The notes under the pieces are model-generated. The model searched no databases. It saw nothing but the letters and a program-made list of their open reading frames with translations, and was not told the origin of the DNA. Shown here piece after piece: positions 33,120-42,393 of a DNA stretch of 64,000 nucleotides. Both the position numbers and the translations under genes were made by a program. Source of the stretch: an uncultured Aquimarina sp. (lineage in GTDB: Bacteria; Bacteroidota; Bacteroidia; Flavobacteriales; Flavobacteriaceae). Positions within the stretch are counted from its first letter, which is position 1; every line of letters starts with the position of its first letter. The stretch spans positions 310,001 to 374,000 of the forward strand of contig NZ_CANLYD010000004.1 of NCBI RefSeq assembly GCF_947495315.1, read 5' to 3'.

Positions 33120-33671
33120 ATGAAGAAGTTAATTCAAGTGATAATAGTAGTAATTGTTCCCACAATAATATTGGCACAAGAAAAATTATCGAGAGACAAT
33201 TTGAAATTTAGATCAATAGAGACAGGGTTTGGAGTATATCATTCAAAACTTAGAGATGATAATTTATATGATCATAGCGGTCCAACCTTTAATGTTTTTT
33301 TTGCTATGTCTTATAAGAAAAATATTTTTTCTTTTCAGCTAGAGTCGGGCACCGAGTTGGTAATTGTAAACTTTGGAGGGGATCCGGAATTACAAGGTTT
33401 TTATGGAGTTAATTTATTGTATGGAAGGGAACTAGAATTAGCGAGATGGTTCAAAATAGAGGGTAATGTTGGGATGGGTCTGTATCATCATAAAGCTGTA
33501 ACAAAAGGAGGCGCTACAGACCGGAAGAATGTTCTAGGAATTCCCATAAATACTAAATTATTGTTTTATCCGGCTGAACGATTTGCTTTTGGTTTAAGTC
33601 CTGCTGTAAACTTTAATTCTATCAACACAACATATAGCGGAAATCTTGTTTTTAAATATAAATTTAATTGA
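33120..33671 (+). CDS. Outer membrane beta-barrel protein, 183 residues
   Basis: The signal peptide (residues 1-19, ending ILAQ) precedes strands with alternating residues: FRSIETGFGVYHS, FNVFFAMSYKKNIFSFQLESG, GFYGVNLLYGREL, IEGNVGMGLYHH, FAFGLSPAVNFNS. It ends NLVFKYKFN. The size suits an eight-stranded barrel. It is the last member of the operator-pair set and is transcribed alone. A weak hairpin (33699-33727) lies between it and the convergent PL6 gene. No ligand is indicated. Confidence 0.72.
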   Translation: MKKLIQVIIVVIVPTIILAQEKLSRDNLKFRSIETGFGVYHSKLRDDNLYDHSGPTFNVFFAMSYKKNIFSFQLESGTELVIVNFGGDPELQGFYGVNLLYGRELELARWFKIEGNVGMGLYHHKAVTKGGATDRKNVLGIPINTKLLFYPAERFAFGLSPAVNFNSINTTYSGNLVFKYKFN

Positions 33672-33698
33672 ATCAATCTTTTTTTATCTAAAACAAAT

Positions 33699-33727
33699 AC
33701 GCCTTTAACATATCAAGCTAAAGGCGT
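33699..33727. terminator. Hairpin between convergent genes
   Basis: Arms ACGCCTTTA (33699-33707) and TAAAGGCGT (33719-33727) pair perfectly. It is probably a terminator for one or both of the flanking convergent genes. Confidence 0.6.
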
Positions 33728-33750
33728 TTATCATTTGTGAAGTTTGTAGA

Positions 33751-36261
33751 TTATTGAATTACGAAACGACCATAAGCTCCTTGTATTTTAGCGATATATG
33801 TTCCAGGGCTTAGAGTATTAGTGTCTATCTGACCATTATTGCTATTTATTTTTTTCATCAATATGGTTCTTCCTCTTAGATCATATACTTCTACAGATCC
33901 GATTATATCATTTGCTTGGATTGTTATAGGTTCATTTTTTGCAGGAATAGGATATAATAAAATTCCTCTAGAAGAAAGAAGATTGTCCTCTACTCCTAGT
34001 GTTGCATCACATTCGGGATCTCCATAAATATTTACTTCTACTATGCTTGCAAAACCTGATCCGGTGCTATTTCCGTTAGAGATAAATTTCAGATATCTTC
34101 CAGTTACGCTGTTAAGATCGAAAAATTGTTCTGTGTTTTCTGCACCAGTTTCAATTGCACTATCTTGATTGGTTAATACACCAGTAAATGGACCTGCTTG
34201 ATCATCTGCTATGGCAATATCAAAGTTAATAGTTCTTTCATCGGCCTTTAATACATGGATTCCTATTTGACTTACAGTTCGGATACAAGATAGATCAAAG
34301 GTTATAGAAACTTCTGGTTCTGTATTTGCATCTCCTGTCCAATATTCTGCATCAGTTATATTGTCATCCCAAGTAAACTGAGGTCCTACATTTGGTTTTC
34401 CTTGTTCAGTTCCTATGGCAGTTGCTCCAACGATAGTAATTTCTTCAAAAAATATATTAGACTGTGTAATTGTTAACGTGGCGGTTAAATTACTTCCGCC
34501 TGTAATTTCATTAATAGTTATCGTAGCTGTTCGCTCTGCAGATGTAGTATTTTCTGTAAAATTAGCGGTAATTATTGCAGAGTTACTTCCTGAAGAGATG
34601 TCAAGAGTTAACCAATCTGCATCATCTGTAATTGTCCAATCGACATTAGCATCAATATCAAATAATGTGCTTCCTGCACTTCTGGTTAGATTTATGGATG
34701 TAGGATTTGTAGTTAATCTAGGGGTGTCAATACCTGTACCACCAAAACCAATAGAAACACCGACATCTTCCGTAGTATATGGAATACGAGAACCACCAGA
34801 GTTGAATTCTTCAGCGCCAGCATCAAGAATACCAGAACGATTTCCATTTAAAATATCAGTAGTTACAAAAGAATAGTTTCCAACTGCCGCATCAATTGCT
34901 GGACTATCAGTACCTAATTCATAATATAAAGTACCATTTTCTAGAAGCCCATTAGTGACTTCTTGATTATTGTTTGTCCCTGTTGTAAGATCCCAAATAC
35001 CATTTTGAGTAATATTTCCTTCATATATTGAATTACCAATAGGAGCTGTTTGCTCATCAACTGCATTCTCCTCTGTGTTGATCATAATGTTATTAGCAAT
35101 TACCAGGTTTTCTGGAGGTAGTGTTAGAACTGGATCACTACTAACACTAGTTCCTATTCTAAACCCATAATCACAGTTTACAAAAGTATTATTAACAATA
35201 ATAGCATCTTTAACCTGAAAATAACGATTTAAAGGAGAGTTCTCTTGTCCATTACTAACGTTAATGGCTCCTGCAGTTTTAGTATTTCCTCCATCTGGCT
35301 TTTCAGAGTTTACCCCTTCAATATAGTTATTGTATACTTTATGTCCTTCTCCAATTACTCGAATACCACCTGAGAAAAGATTATTCTCAGCAAAAAAGAA
35401 GTTATTATACACTTCACAATCATCTCCATGTCTTAGTGTAAGTGTTCCTTGGTAATCTCTAAAAGTGTTGTTGTAATATTTATTTTCACCACTCTTGTTA
35501 GAAATGATTTCTACTTCTCCCGACCAATTATAGAATAGGTTATCGTATACTTCTGTATTAGATGGATGTAATGAAGTACTACTATTCCCAATTCTAATGG
35601 CGTCCTGATCATTCTTATCATTTACAACACCAACAGGAGTACGGTCAGCGAAATAATTATGGTGTATTTTTGTAAAATCTGGTTCTGCAAACTCAGTAGA
35701 AGTAGCATTTCTGTTGTCATTTATAATACTTCCTATACCATATTTTCCTATAAATGAACTAAAACTTATTTCATTGTATTGTCCATAAACAATAATCCAT
35801 TTAAATGTTAACAACTCTTGAGCAGCTGTACCATTGTAACTATCTATTTTAATATTCGTAATTGTACAATGATCACATTCATTGTTGCTGGAGTCTCTAA
35901 GTTCAATTACTGGCTCGATGATGCTTCCACTAACGTCTAAATTGGATGGGTTTTGAAAAACTACACCTTCAAAAATGATATAAGAGCCACCCATACTTAC
36001 TCTGGAGTTTCCTTCAAAAAATACTGATCCAGGAGTTTGTGCTTTGATGGTAACAGGATTTGCCTGGGTACCATTTTTATTAATATTAATCAATGCATCC
36101 GTCCAGGTTCCATTTGCTAGTGTGATAGTTGTTCCGGCGGTAGCATTGGTAATAGCTGTTTGTAATTCTGATTCGTTATTTACAATCTGAGAGTAGGTGT
36201 GATTGCAAAAAGCTATCAATACAAGTAAGAAGGTGAATACCTTTACGTATCTATTTTCCAT
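33751..36261 (-). CDS. Polysaccharide lyase family 6 (alginate lyase/chondroitinase B-like), T9SS-secreted
   Basis: An 836-residue multidomain enzyme. Signal peptide 1-24. A right-handed beta-helix PL6 domain (about 25-480) carries the catalytic Lys in EIISNKSGENKYYNN and Arg in TLTLRHGDD. Then come a BACON domain (about 520-612, ending LTATLTITQS), an F5/8 type C-like domain (about 620-755), and a type IX sorting domain (about 765-836) with LYPIPAKNEPITI and LSPGTYIAKI. It should cleave alginate or a similar uronate polymer outside the cell by beta-elimination. It is monocistronic, with two palindromic operators (36291-36315) upstream. Confidence 0.88.
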   Translation of the reverse strand: MENRYVKVFTFLLVLIAFCNHTYSQIVNNESELQTAITNATAGTTITLANGTWTDALININKNGTQANPVTIKAQTPGSVFFEGNSRVSMGGSYIIFEGVVFQNPSNLDVSGSIIEPVIELRDSSNNECDHCTITNIKIDSYNGTAAQELLTFKWIIVYGQYNEISFSSFIGKYGIGSIINDNRNATSTEFAEPDFTKIHHNYFADRTPVGVVNDKNDQDAIRIGNSSTSLHPSNTEVYDNLFYNWSGEVEIISNKSGENKYYNNTFRDYQGTLTLRHGDDCEVYNNFFFAENNLFSGGIRVIGEGHKVYNNYIEGVNSEKPDGGNTKTAGAINVSNGQENSPLNRYFQVKDAIIVNNTFVNCDYGFRIGTSVSSDPVLTLPPENLVIANNIMINTEENAVDEQTAPIGNSIYEGNITQNGIWDLTTGTNNNQEVTNGLLENGTLYYELGTDSPAIDAAVGNYSFVTTDILNGNRSGILDAGAEEFNSGGSRIPYTTEDVGVSIGFGGTGIDTPRLTTNPTSINLTRSAGSTLFDIDANVDWTITDDADWLTLDISSGSNSAIITANFTENTTSAERTATITINEITGGSNLTATLTITQSNIFFEEITIVGATAIGTEQGKPNVGPQFTWDDNITDAEYWTGDANTEPEVSITFDLSCIRTVSQIGIHVLKADERTINFDIAIADDQAGPFTGVLTNQDSAIETGAENTEQFFDLNSVTGRYLKFISNGNSTGSGFASIVEVNIYGDPECDATLGVEDNLLSSRGILLYPIPAKNEPITIQANDIIGSVEVYDLRGRTILMKKINSNNGQIDTNTLSPGTYIAKIQGAYGRFVIQ

Positions 36262-36290
36262 AATTTAGGGCTTTACTTTTTGTTTGTAAA

Positions 36291-36315
36291 TTGGTTGACC
36301 AAATTGGTTAACCAA
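36291..36315. promoter_or_regulatory. Two adjacent palindromes TTGGTTGACCAA / TTGGTTAACCAA
   Basis: 36291-36302 is TTGGTTGACCAA (arms TTGGT/ACCAA). 36304-36315 is TTGGTTAACCAA, a perfect palindrome. They are 30-54 bp before the PL6 start at 36261. The form suits a GntR- or LacI-type repressor; that is inference. Confidence 0.6.
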
Positions 36316-36365
36316 TACAAATATACTACTCATTTTTATAAAATCAATGTTTTTTGTAAAAAAAC

Positions 36366-36396
36366 AAAAACGCCCTCAAAATATGAGGGCGTTTTT
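36366..36396. terminator. Terminator of pnp
   Basis: A 13-bp stem (36366-36378 with 36384-36396) with A and T runs on both sides. It is active on the minus strand 24 bp after the pnp stop and may also block reading from the other side. Confidence 0.85.
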
Positions 36397-36419
36397 ATAT
36401 TCGTCATTAAGAGAGTCTG

Positions 36420-38624
36420 TTAATCCTCTTTTTTATCATTGTTTCTTGGTTTTCTGTCACCTCTTGGTTTATCATCTCTAGACTTACTACCTTCAGGTCT
36501 TGGAGGTCTTGGCAATAATGCTTTTCTAGAAACTTTTTCTTTACGAGTTCTTGGGTCAATACCGAAATATTTTACATCCATAACGTCTCCCATATTCACA
36601 ACGTCACTAACATTTTCAGTACGCTCCCAAGCTAATTCAGAAACATGAAGTAAAACTTCGTTACCAGGGGCGTCCATATATTCTACTACAGCACCAAAAT
36701 CTAACATTTTGACTACCTTCACTTCATATACACTACCTACCGTAGGTTTGAATAGTATAGCATCTATTTTTGCTGTTACAGCATCAATACCTTCACTACC
36801 AACACCTAAAATTTCTACGATACCTTCTTCTGTCACTGGATCTTCATTAATTACGATAGTAGTTCCAGTTTCTTTTTGCATTTCTTGTATTACTTTTCCA
36901 CCAGGTCCAATTAAGGCACCAATAAACTCATTAGGAATACGTCTTGTAATCATTTTTGGAGAATGCGGCTTCACATCTGCAGCAGGAGCAGCGATAGTGT
37001 CTGTTAATTTCTCTAAAATATGTAAACGACCATCACGAGCTTGTTTGAGTGCATTCACTAAAATTTCATATGATAACCCTTTTACTTTAATGTCCATTTG
37101 GCAAGCCGTAATACCATCTGCAGTACCAGTAACTTTGAAATCCATATCTCCTAGGTGATCTTCATCGCCTAAAATATCAGATAATACAGCATACTTTCCA
37201 GATTCTGCGTCAGAAATTAATCCCATTGCAATACCAGAAACAGGTTTTATCATTTGCACACCAGCATCCATTAATGCCATAGTACCAGAACAAACTGTTG
37301 CCATAGAAGATGAACCATTAGATTCTAATACTTCAGATACAACTCTTACGGTATAAGGACAATCCTCAGGAATCATTCCTTTTAATGCACGTTGTGCTAA
37401 GTTACCATGTCCAACTTCTCTACGCGATGTTCCTCTAATTGGGCGTGCTTCACCTGTACAAAAAGGAGGGAAGTTATAGTGTAAATAGAAACGCTCTTCA
37501 CCTTCGTGAGATGGCATGTCTATTTGGTTTGAATCTCTAGATGTTCCTAAAGTTACCGTAGCTAACGCTTGAGTTTCTCCACGTGTAAAGATAGAAGAAC
37601 CATGAGTTGATGGTAAGTAATCTACTTCACACCAAATTGGTCTAATCTCATCTGTTTTACGACCATCTAAACGTAATCCTTCATTTAAGGTTAAATCACG
37701 AATCGCAGCTTTTTCAGCTTTGCGGTAATATTTAGAAACTAAATCACCAAAGTCTTCTAATTCTTCTTCAGTAAACGTAGCTTTTATTTCTTCTTTTATT
37801 TCTTCAAATGCAGCACTTCTTTCATGCTTGGAAGATCCAGCTTTTGCAATTGCATACACTTTATCATAAGCCATGTCATGAATTTTTTTGGCTAAGTCTT
37901 CTTCTTCTCTTTCACCTTCATATTCACGAACTTCTTTCTTTCCGAATGCTTCCGCTAGTTTTACCTGAGCGGCACATTGTACTTTAATGGCTTCATGAGC
38001 AAATTTAATTGCATCTGCCATTTCTTCTTCAGAAATCTCATCCATTTCACCTTCTACCATCATTACTGAATCGGCAGAAGCTCCAATCATCATATCAAGA
38101 TCAGATTCTAATAATTGAGCACGTGTTGGGTTGATAACAAATTCACCATTTACACGACCAACTCTTGCTTCAGAAATTGGGCATTCAAAAGGGAAATCCG
38201 ATAGTTGGATAGCTGCTGAGGCTGCTAATCCAGCCATGGCGTCTGGCATTACGTCTTCATCATGAGACATTAACTGAATCATCACCTGAGTTTCAGAATG
38301 ATAATCTTTTGGGAAAAGTGGGCGTAAAACACGGTCTACTAATCTCATAGTTAATACTTCTCCATCACTAGGTCTTGCTTCTCTTTTAAAGAAACCACCA
38401 GGATAACGTCCTGCTGCAGCAAATTTTTCTCTGTAATCTACCGTTAATGGTAAAAAATCTACTGGACTTTGTTTGTAATTAGACACTACCGTACATAGTA
38501 GCATACATTTACCTGATTGTACAACAACAGATCCGTGTGCCTGTTTTGCTAATTTTCCGGTTTCGATAGAAATTTCTCTACCATCACCAAGGTCTATAAC
38601 CTCTCTATAAACTTTTGGAATCAT
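36420..38624 (-). CDS. pnp: Polyribonucleotide nucleotidyltransferase (PNPase)
   Basis: A 734-residue phosphorolytic 3'-5' exoribonuclease. Two RNase PH domains (about residues 1-145 and 320-545) flank a helical domain. The catalytic half holds [33 protein letters not shown] and [17 protein letters not shown] domain (about 560-620, [18 protein letters not shown]) and an S1 domain (about 625-690) follow, then a basic tail of about 40 residues ([18 protein letters not shown]), longer than in E. coli. It degrades mRNA in the cytoplasm. It follows rpsO on the same strand, a conserved order. Confidence 0.96.
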   Translation of the reverse strand: MIPKVYREVIDLGDGREISIETGKLAKQAHGSVVVQSGKCMLLCTVVSNYKQSPVDFLPLTVDYREKFAAAGRYPGGFFKREARPSDGEVLTMRLVDRVLRPLFPKDYHSETQVMIQLMSHDEDVMPDAMAGLAASAAIQLSDFPFECPISEARVGRVNGEFVINPTRAQLLESDLDMMIGASADSVMMVEGEMDEISEEEMADAIKFAHEAIKVQCAAQVKLAEAFGKKEVREYEGEREEEDLAKKIHDMAYDKVYAIAKAGSSKHERSAAFEEIKEEIKATFTEEELEDFGDLVSKYYRKAEKAAIRDLTLNEGLRLDGRKTDEIRPIWCEVDYLPSTHGSSIFTRGETQALATVTLGTSRDSNQIDMPSHEGEERFYLHYNFPPFCTGEARPIRGTSRREVGHGNLAQRALKGMIPEDCPYTVRVVSEVLESNGSSSMATVCSGTMALMDAGVQMIKPVSGIAMGLISDAESGKYAVLSDILGDEDHLGDMDFKVTGTADGITACQMDIKVKGLSYEILVNALKQARDGRLHILEKLTDTIAAPAADVKPHSPKMITRRIPNEFIGALIGPGGKVIQEMQKETGTTIVINEDPVTEEGIVEILGVGSEGIDAVTAKIDAILFKPTVGSVYEVKVVKMLDFGAVVEYMDAPGNEVLLHVSELAWERTENVSDVVNMGDVMDVKYFGIDPRTRKEKVSRKALLPRPPRPEGSKSRDDKPRGDRKPRNNDKKED

Positions 38625-38849
38625 ATTTTTTTGATTCTAACCTACATAGCGTTATCAATGAGTAATATTAATAACTGCCAATAGATTTTATTAAACATTG
38701 GTTTCCGTCTTACTCGGACGGACAAGGTTGTGTTGTTGTTGTAGTAGTTGTGCGACCAATGAAAAACTAAGGCATTCATTCTAACTCTCCGTGAATTAAA
38801 ATGTTTTTTTATCTAAATTCTAATTAAAAGAAAATGAGTATAATTAAAA

Positions 38850-38876
38850 AGAGAGGCATACAGCCTCTCTTTTTTG
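38850..38876 (-). terminator. Hairpin after rpsO
   Basis: Stem AGAGAGGC (38850-38857) with GCCTCTCT (38863-38870), flanked by A and T runs. It lies just after the rpsO stop on the minus strand, before pnp, so pnp probably has its own promoter or leaky readthrough. Confidence 0.78.
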
Positions 38877-38877
38877 A

Positions 38878-39147
38878 TTATTTTCTTAATCCTAATTCTT
38901 TTACAATTGCACGATATCTCATAATATCTTTCTTAATAAGATAATCTAAAAGATCTCTACGCTTACCTACAAGCTTTACTAATGAACGCTCTGTATTATA
39001 ATCTTTACGATTCTTTTTTAAGTGTTCAGTTAAATGTGTAATTCTGTGTGTAAACAGTGCAATTTGTCCTTCAGCAGAACCAGAATCGTTTTTATCTTTT
39101 CCGTGTTTTGCGAAGATTTCTTCTTTAACTTCTTTCGTTAAATACAT
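38878..39147 (-). CDS. rpsO: 30S ribosomal protein S15
   Basis: The ATG at 39147 gives 89 residues, the usual S15 length. The longer frame to 39204 adds an unrelated N-terminus. Typical segments are GSAEGQIALFTHRITHLTEHLKKN (given here as the helix region about 25-48), RRDLLDYLIKKD and YRAIVKELGLRK. S15 binds 16S rRNA and drives early assembly of the platform. The rpsO-pnp order is conserved across bacteria. A 253-bp spacer with a terminator separates them. Confidence 0.96.
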   Translation of the reverse strand: MYLTKEVKEEIFAKHGKDKNDSGSAEGQIALFTHRITHLTEHLKKNRKDYNTERSLVKLVGKRRDLLDYLIKKDIMRYRAIVKELGLRK

Positions 39148-39311
39148 TCCAATATTATTTAAATGATTTTTATGTATAAATAGCATTCTGCTATCAGCGT
39201 GCAAATATAATACTTTTTAGATTATAAATACTTTTAGTAAAAAAAAACATTTTTGATTAAACCTTTTCTAAGTGATTAAGTCATAGAAGGGTAACATTAA
39301 AAATTAAGATA

Positions 39312-40142
39312 ATGAAGAACAACATTTTGAAATTTGGTTTTATTGCATTCCTTTCAACAGTTTTAGTAGGATGTAATAATGAAGAGACGATAGATCAATT
39401 ACCACTTGATAGTATTGATAGTGAGGAAGCGGCACTTACTGCAAAGATTGATGATGGTACAGAAGTGCTAAGTGACCTTACATTGCAGGGGTTTGAAGAT
39501 GAAGAAGGCTTAGCTAAAAGTGGTAATAATCGTTTTTTGCCTGATTGTGCTACGGTAACGATAGAATTAACAAGTGCTTCGAAAAATGTTATTATCGATT
39601 TCGGTACGGACGGATGCGAGGTAAGAAGTGGGCATATTGTTAAAGGAAAGATTCTTATGTCTTATGAGTTAAGTGTAGAAGCGATGTCTTTGGTTATTAA
39701 TTATAGTCTGGAAGATTTTTTTATTGATGATATAGGATTTTCTGGTTCCAGAACAATTACCAGGCTTAAGGCTAATGATAATGGTAATCCACAGTATTCA
39801 ATGAATCTTGATTTTACAGTAACATTTGCGGATGGTACTCAAGCTTCAAGAACAGGTGCTAAAACTCGTGAATGGGTAGAAGGTGCTTTTAATGATAATT
39901 GGGGAGATAATGTTTTCTTAATTACAGGTTCATGGCAAACTAATTTTGCAAATGGTACTATGCATAGTACTACCATTACTAATTCCTTACGACGTGAAGC
40001 CAGCTGCAGATTTTTGGTCAGTGGAGTGGTAGAGTTGGTAAGAACTAACTTCAGCGGATCATTAGATTATGGAGATGGGTCTTGTGATAATAAGGCTGTG
40101 TTTACAAATACAGAAGGTGAAGAAAGAGAGATATTGTTGTAA
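39312..40142 (+). CDS. Hypothetical secreted lipoprotein, 276 residues
   Basis: The signal is followed by LVGC (Cys21), so it is a lipoprotein. The mature part starts acidic (NNEETIDQLPLDSIDSEEA), then is strand-rich with RSGHIVKGKILMSYELS, FSGSRTITRLKANDNGNP and GSWQTNFANGT. Four cysteines (in LPDCATVT, DGCEV, ASCRF, GSCDN) may form two disulfides. No enzyme motif is seen. It is monocistronic between rpsO and a nuclease-like gene. This layout is common among unnamed Flavobacteriaceae lipoproteins. The function is unknown. Confidence 0.68.
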   Translation: MKNNILKFGFIAFLSTVLVGCNNEETIDQLPLDSIDSEEAALTAKIDDGTEVLSDLTLQGFEDEEGLAKSGNNRFLPDCATVTIELTSASKNVIIDFGTDGCEVRSGHIVKGKILMSYELSVEAMSLVINYSLEDFFIDDIGFSGSRTITRLKANDNGNPQYSMNLDFTVTFADGTQASRTGAKTREWVEGAFNDNWGDNVFLITGSWQTNFANGTMHSTTITNSLRREASCRFLVSGVVELVRTNFSGSLDYGDGSCDNKAVFTNTEGEEREILL

Positions 40143-40188
40143 AGTTTAGTTAGTATAATAATAAGGCCTTAAATTATAATTTTCCTGT

Positions 40189-40252
40189 CATTTTGAGCGG
40201 AGTCGAGAAATAATATGTCTTGATTTTCAATACATTTCGACTACGCTCAATG
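40189..40252. repeat. Intergenic inverted repeat
   Basis: The left arm (40189-40211, with TTTTGAGCGGAGTCGAGAAA) and right arm (40234-40252, TTTCGACTACGCTCAATG) form an imperfect inverted repeat. The element type is widespread between genes in Bacteroidetes, from memory. It has no coding content. Confidence 0.6.
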
Positions 40253-40285
40253 TAGCAGGTTAAAAGGGTGTCGTTTTTCGGATTT

Positions 40286-41281
40286 TTATATATTTTCAAT
40301 TTCTGCAACTACGGGAAAATGATCAGAAGCTGCTTTTAAATCTTTACTGATTGATTGAATGATATTGTCTTCTTTTTCAGCATAGGGGTTCCACACTTTG
40401 GCTTTTCTAGGCTTAAGGTTTTTACTAATTAAAATATGATCTATTAAGACGTTAATATAATCCTCGGTGATTCTATCTCTATACCTACTAGATGAAGGTT
40501 TCCATCCATTACTTGTCCATTTTGGTTTAGGTAGTACAGATGTAAGAATCATTTCTGGCTCCCATACATCTCCTAATAATATCTCTACTGCACTCTTATT
40601 GAACCTGTTTTCGTAAAAGTCCATTCCGATTCCATCATTGATATCTCCCATAACGATTACATTATGTCCTTCTTCGATATAATCATTGCACTTTTTTCTG
40701 ATAGACATACATTCTGCATATAATCTCATTCGATCTCTTTCTGATATTTGTTCAAATTTTGCATAGTCTACCGGAGCAAAAATTCCTTTGGATTTTGTGT
40801 GGGCGATAATAATTTTAGCAAAATGATCATCTGATATCGTACTGATAGTAATTTCTAATGGAGGTCTGTAATGTTTATACTGTTCTTTAATAAGCTTATT
40901 AGTGGTATCCACTAAAAAAGGTTCGTTAAATTGATTTTTTGGGTCTTTAGAGGGAGAGAAAACAACTTGTATTTTTGAACTGTCATATAAAGCACATAAT
41001 TCCTGTTGTCCACTAGATGGATATCCATGGATTCCTTTGAAGTTATTGTTAAGTCCATAGTGCGATGCCCAGTTTTCTAGCTGTATGGATGCTGTTTTAC
41101 TACCATTTACTAAGGTGTCTGGTCCTTCGGTAATTCCAATAAAATCAGGATTAATAGTATTGATTATAGTAGCTAATTGCTGACTTCTTTTGCCTGCATC
41201 TCCAGTAGTAATTGGTGTGCCGTCCGTATGGAATAGTTTGCGCATCCAATTTACATTATATACTGCCATTCTAAGTTTCAT
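40286..41281 (-). CDS. Endonuclease/exonuclease/phosphatase family protein
   Basis: A 331-residue protein with the DNase I-like fold. It starts MRMAVYNVNWMRKLF-like (MKLRMAVYNVNWMRK), then DFIGITEGPDT with the metal-binding Glu, IIIAHTKSKG, VIVMGDINDGIGMDF with the catalytic Asp-x-Asn, IDHILISKN, and SDHFPVVAEI with the terminal Asp-His pair. All catalytic parts are present. There is no signal peptide, so it acts in the cytoplasm. The substrate (DNA, phospholipid or phosphate ester) cannot be told. It stands alone. Confidence 0.85.
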   Translation of the reverse strand: MKLRMAVYNVNWMRKLFHTDGTPITTGDAGKRSQQLATIINTINPDFIGITEGPDTLVNGSKTASIQLENWASHYGLNNNFKGIHGYPSSGQQELCALYDSSKIQVVFSPSKDPKNQFNEPFLVDTTNKLIKEQYKHYRPPLEITISTISDDHFAKIIIAHTKSKGIFAPVDYAKFEQISERDRMRLYAECMSIRKKCNDYIEEGHNVIVMGDINDGIGMDFYENRFNKSAVEILLGDVWEPEMILTSVLPKPKWTSNGWKPSSSRYRDRITEDYINVLIDHILISKNLKPRKAKVWNPYAEKEDNIIQSISKDLKAASDHFPVVAEIENI

Positions 41282-41411
41282 ACTAAAATACTTATAGTGT
41301 TAACTATTATTTGAAAGGGGAGTAGGGTATTTTGTAAAATTATGACTTAGCTTTAAAAAGCTGTTATATGAAATACCCCTTTTGGCAAGGGTTGTATAAC
41401 CTGTTTTTAAA

Positions 41412-41437
41412 AAACAAAACCCGGTAAAAACCGGGTT
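41412..41437 (-). terminator. Terminator of accD
   Basis: Stem AACCCGG (41418-41424) with CCGGGTT (41431-41437). On the minus strand it is followed by TTTTG and more T. It lies 29 bp after the accD stop. Confidence 0.8.
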
Positions 41438-41465
41438 GTAAATTTTAAACTAAAATATTTTTGAT

Positions 41466-42326
41466 CTAATTGGCAGATAAAGGTCTGTTCAGAATTAGAT
41501 CCAGATATAAATTTATTTTTTCTTTCAGATTTTGTCTTGGAGTAATGAAATCCAAGAAACCGTGTTCTTTAAGGAATTCTGCTGTTTGGAAACCTTCAGG
41601 AAGTTCTTTTCCGGTAGTATCTCTAACAACACGAGGACCTGCAAATCCAATTAGTGCTCCTGGTTCTCCGATATTAATATCTCCAAGCATAGCAAAAGAT
41701 GCTGTAGTACCTCCTGTGGTAGGATCTGTACATAGAGATATATAAGGAATTCCTGCGTCTGCCAATTGAGCAAGCTTGGCAGAAGTCTTTGCTAGCTGCA
41801 TTAATGATAATGCTGCTTCCATCATACGAGCCCCTCCAGATTTTGAGATGATCATAAAAGGAATTTTGTTTTTAAGAGCGTGATCAGCTGCTCTTGCGAT
41901 TTTTTCACCAACAACACTACCCATAGAACCTCCGATAAATGAAAAATCCATACACGCGATAACTAAATCGTTACCGTTTGATTTTCCAACTGCAGTTCGC
42001 ACGGCATCCTTTAGGTTTGTTTTTTCCTGAGCATCTTTAAGACGGTCAGTGTATTTCTTTTTGTCTTCGAATTTAAGAGGGTCCTTAGAAGTTAGATTTT
42101 TATCTAATTCTTTAAACTTATTATCGTCAAAAAGAATTTCGAAATATTCCTTACTACCAATTCTTACATGATATCCATCTTCCGGACTTACATAAAAATT
42201 TTTCTCCAGTTGTTCTGCGTCAACTATTTTACCTGTTGGGGACTTATACCAAAGTCCCTTTGGAACATCTTTTTTGTCCTCAGTAGCAGTCTGTATACCT
42301 TTTTGAGTTCTCTTAAACCAAGCCAT
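41466..42326 (-). CDS. accD: Acetyl-CoA carboxylase carboxyltransferase subunit beta
   Basis: A 286-residue protein. The carboxyltransferase core has [33 protein letters not shown] and IGFAGPRVV, all diagnostic of AccD. With AccA it moves CO2 from biotin to acetyl-CoA in fatty acid synthesis. Oddly, the N-terminal zinc ribbon is present in length ([18 protein letters not shown], residues about 26-43) but its four cysteines are gone, so it cannot bind zinc in the usual way. I believe this is common in flavobacterial AccD. It is 67 bp after fbaA. Confidence 0.94.
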   Translation of the reverse strand: MAWFKRTQKGIQTATEDKKDVPKGLWYKSPTGKIVDAEQLEKNFYVSPEDGYHVRIGSKEYFEILFDDNKFKELDKNLTSKDPLKFEDKKKYTDRLKDAQEKTNLKDAVRTAVGKSNGNDLVIACMDFSFIGGSMGSVVGEKIARAADHALKNKIPFMIISKSGGARMMEAALSLMQLAKTSAKLAQLADAGIPYISLCTDPTTGGTTASFAMLGDINIGEPGALIGFAGPRVVRDTTGKELPEGFQTAEFLKEHGFLDFITPRQNLKEKINLYLDLILNRPLSAN

Positions 42327-42340
42327 AAATTATTTGTATT

Positions 42341-42379
42341 AAAAAAGCTGAAACTCATTACTATTTTGAGTTTCAGCTT
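42341..42379 (-). terminator. Terminator of fbaA
   Basis: A 13-bp stem (42345-42357 with 42367-42379), followed by six T on the minus strand. It lies 15 bp after the fbaA stop. Confidence 0.85.
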
Positions 42380-42393
42380 GGTTTCCTATCTTA

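Noticed and set aside
36439..37158. Plus-strand open frames inside pnp
   Set aside because: Shadows of a strongly conserved gene on the other strand, with no signals of their own.
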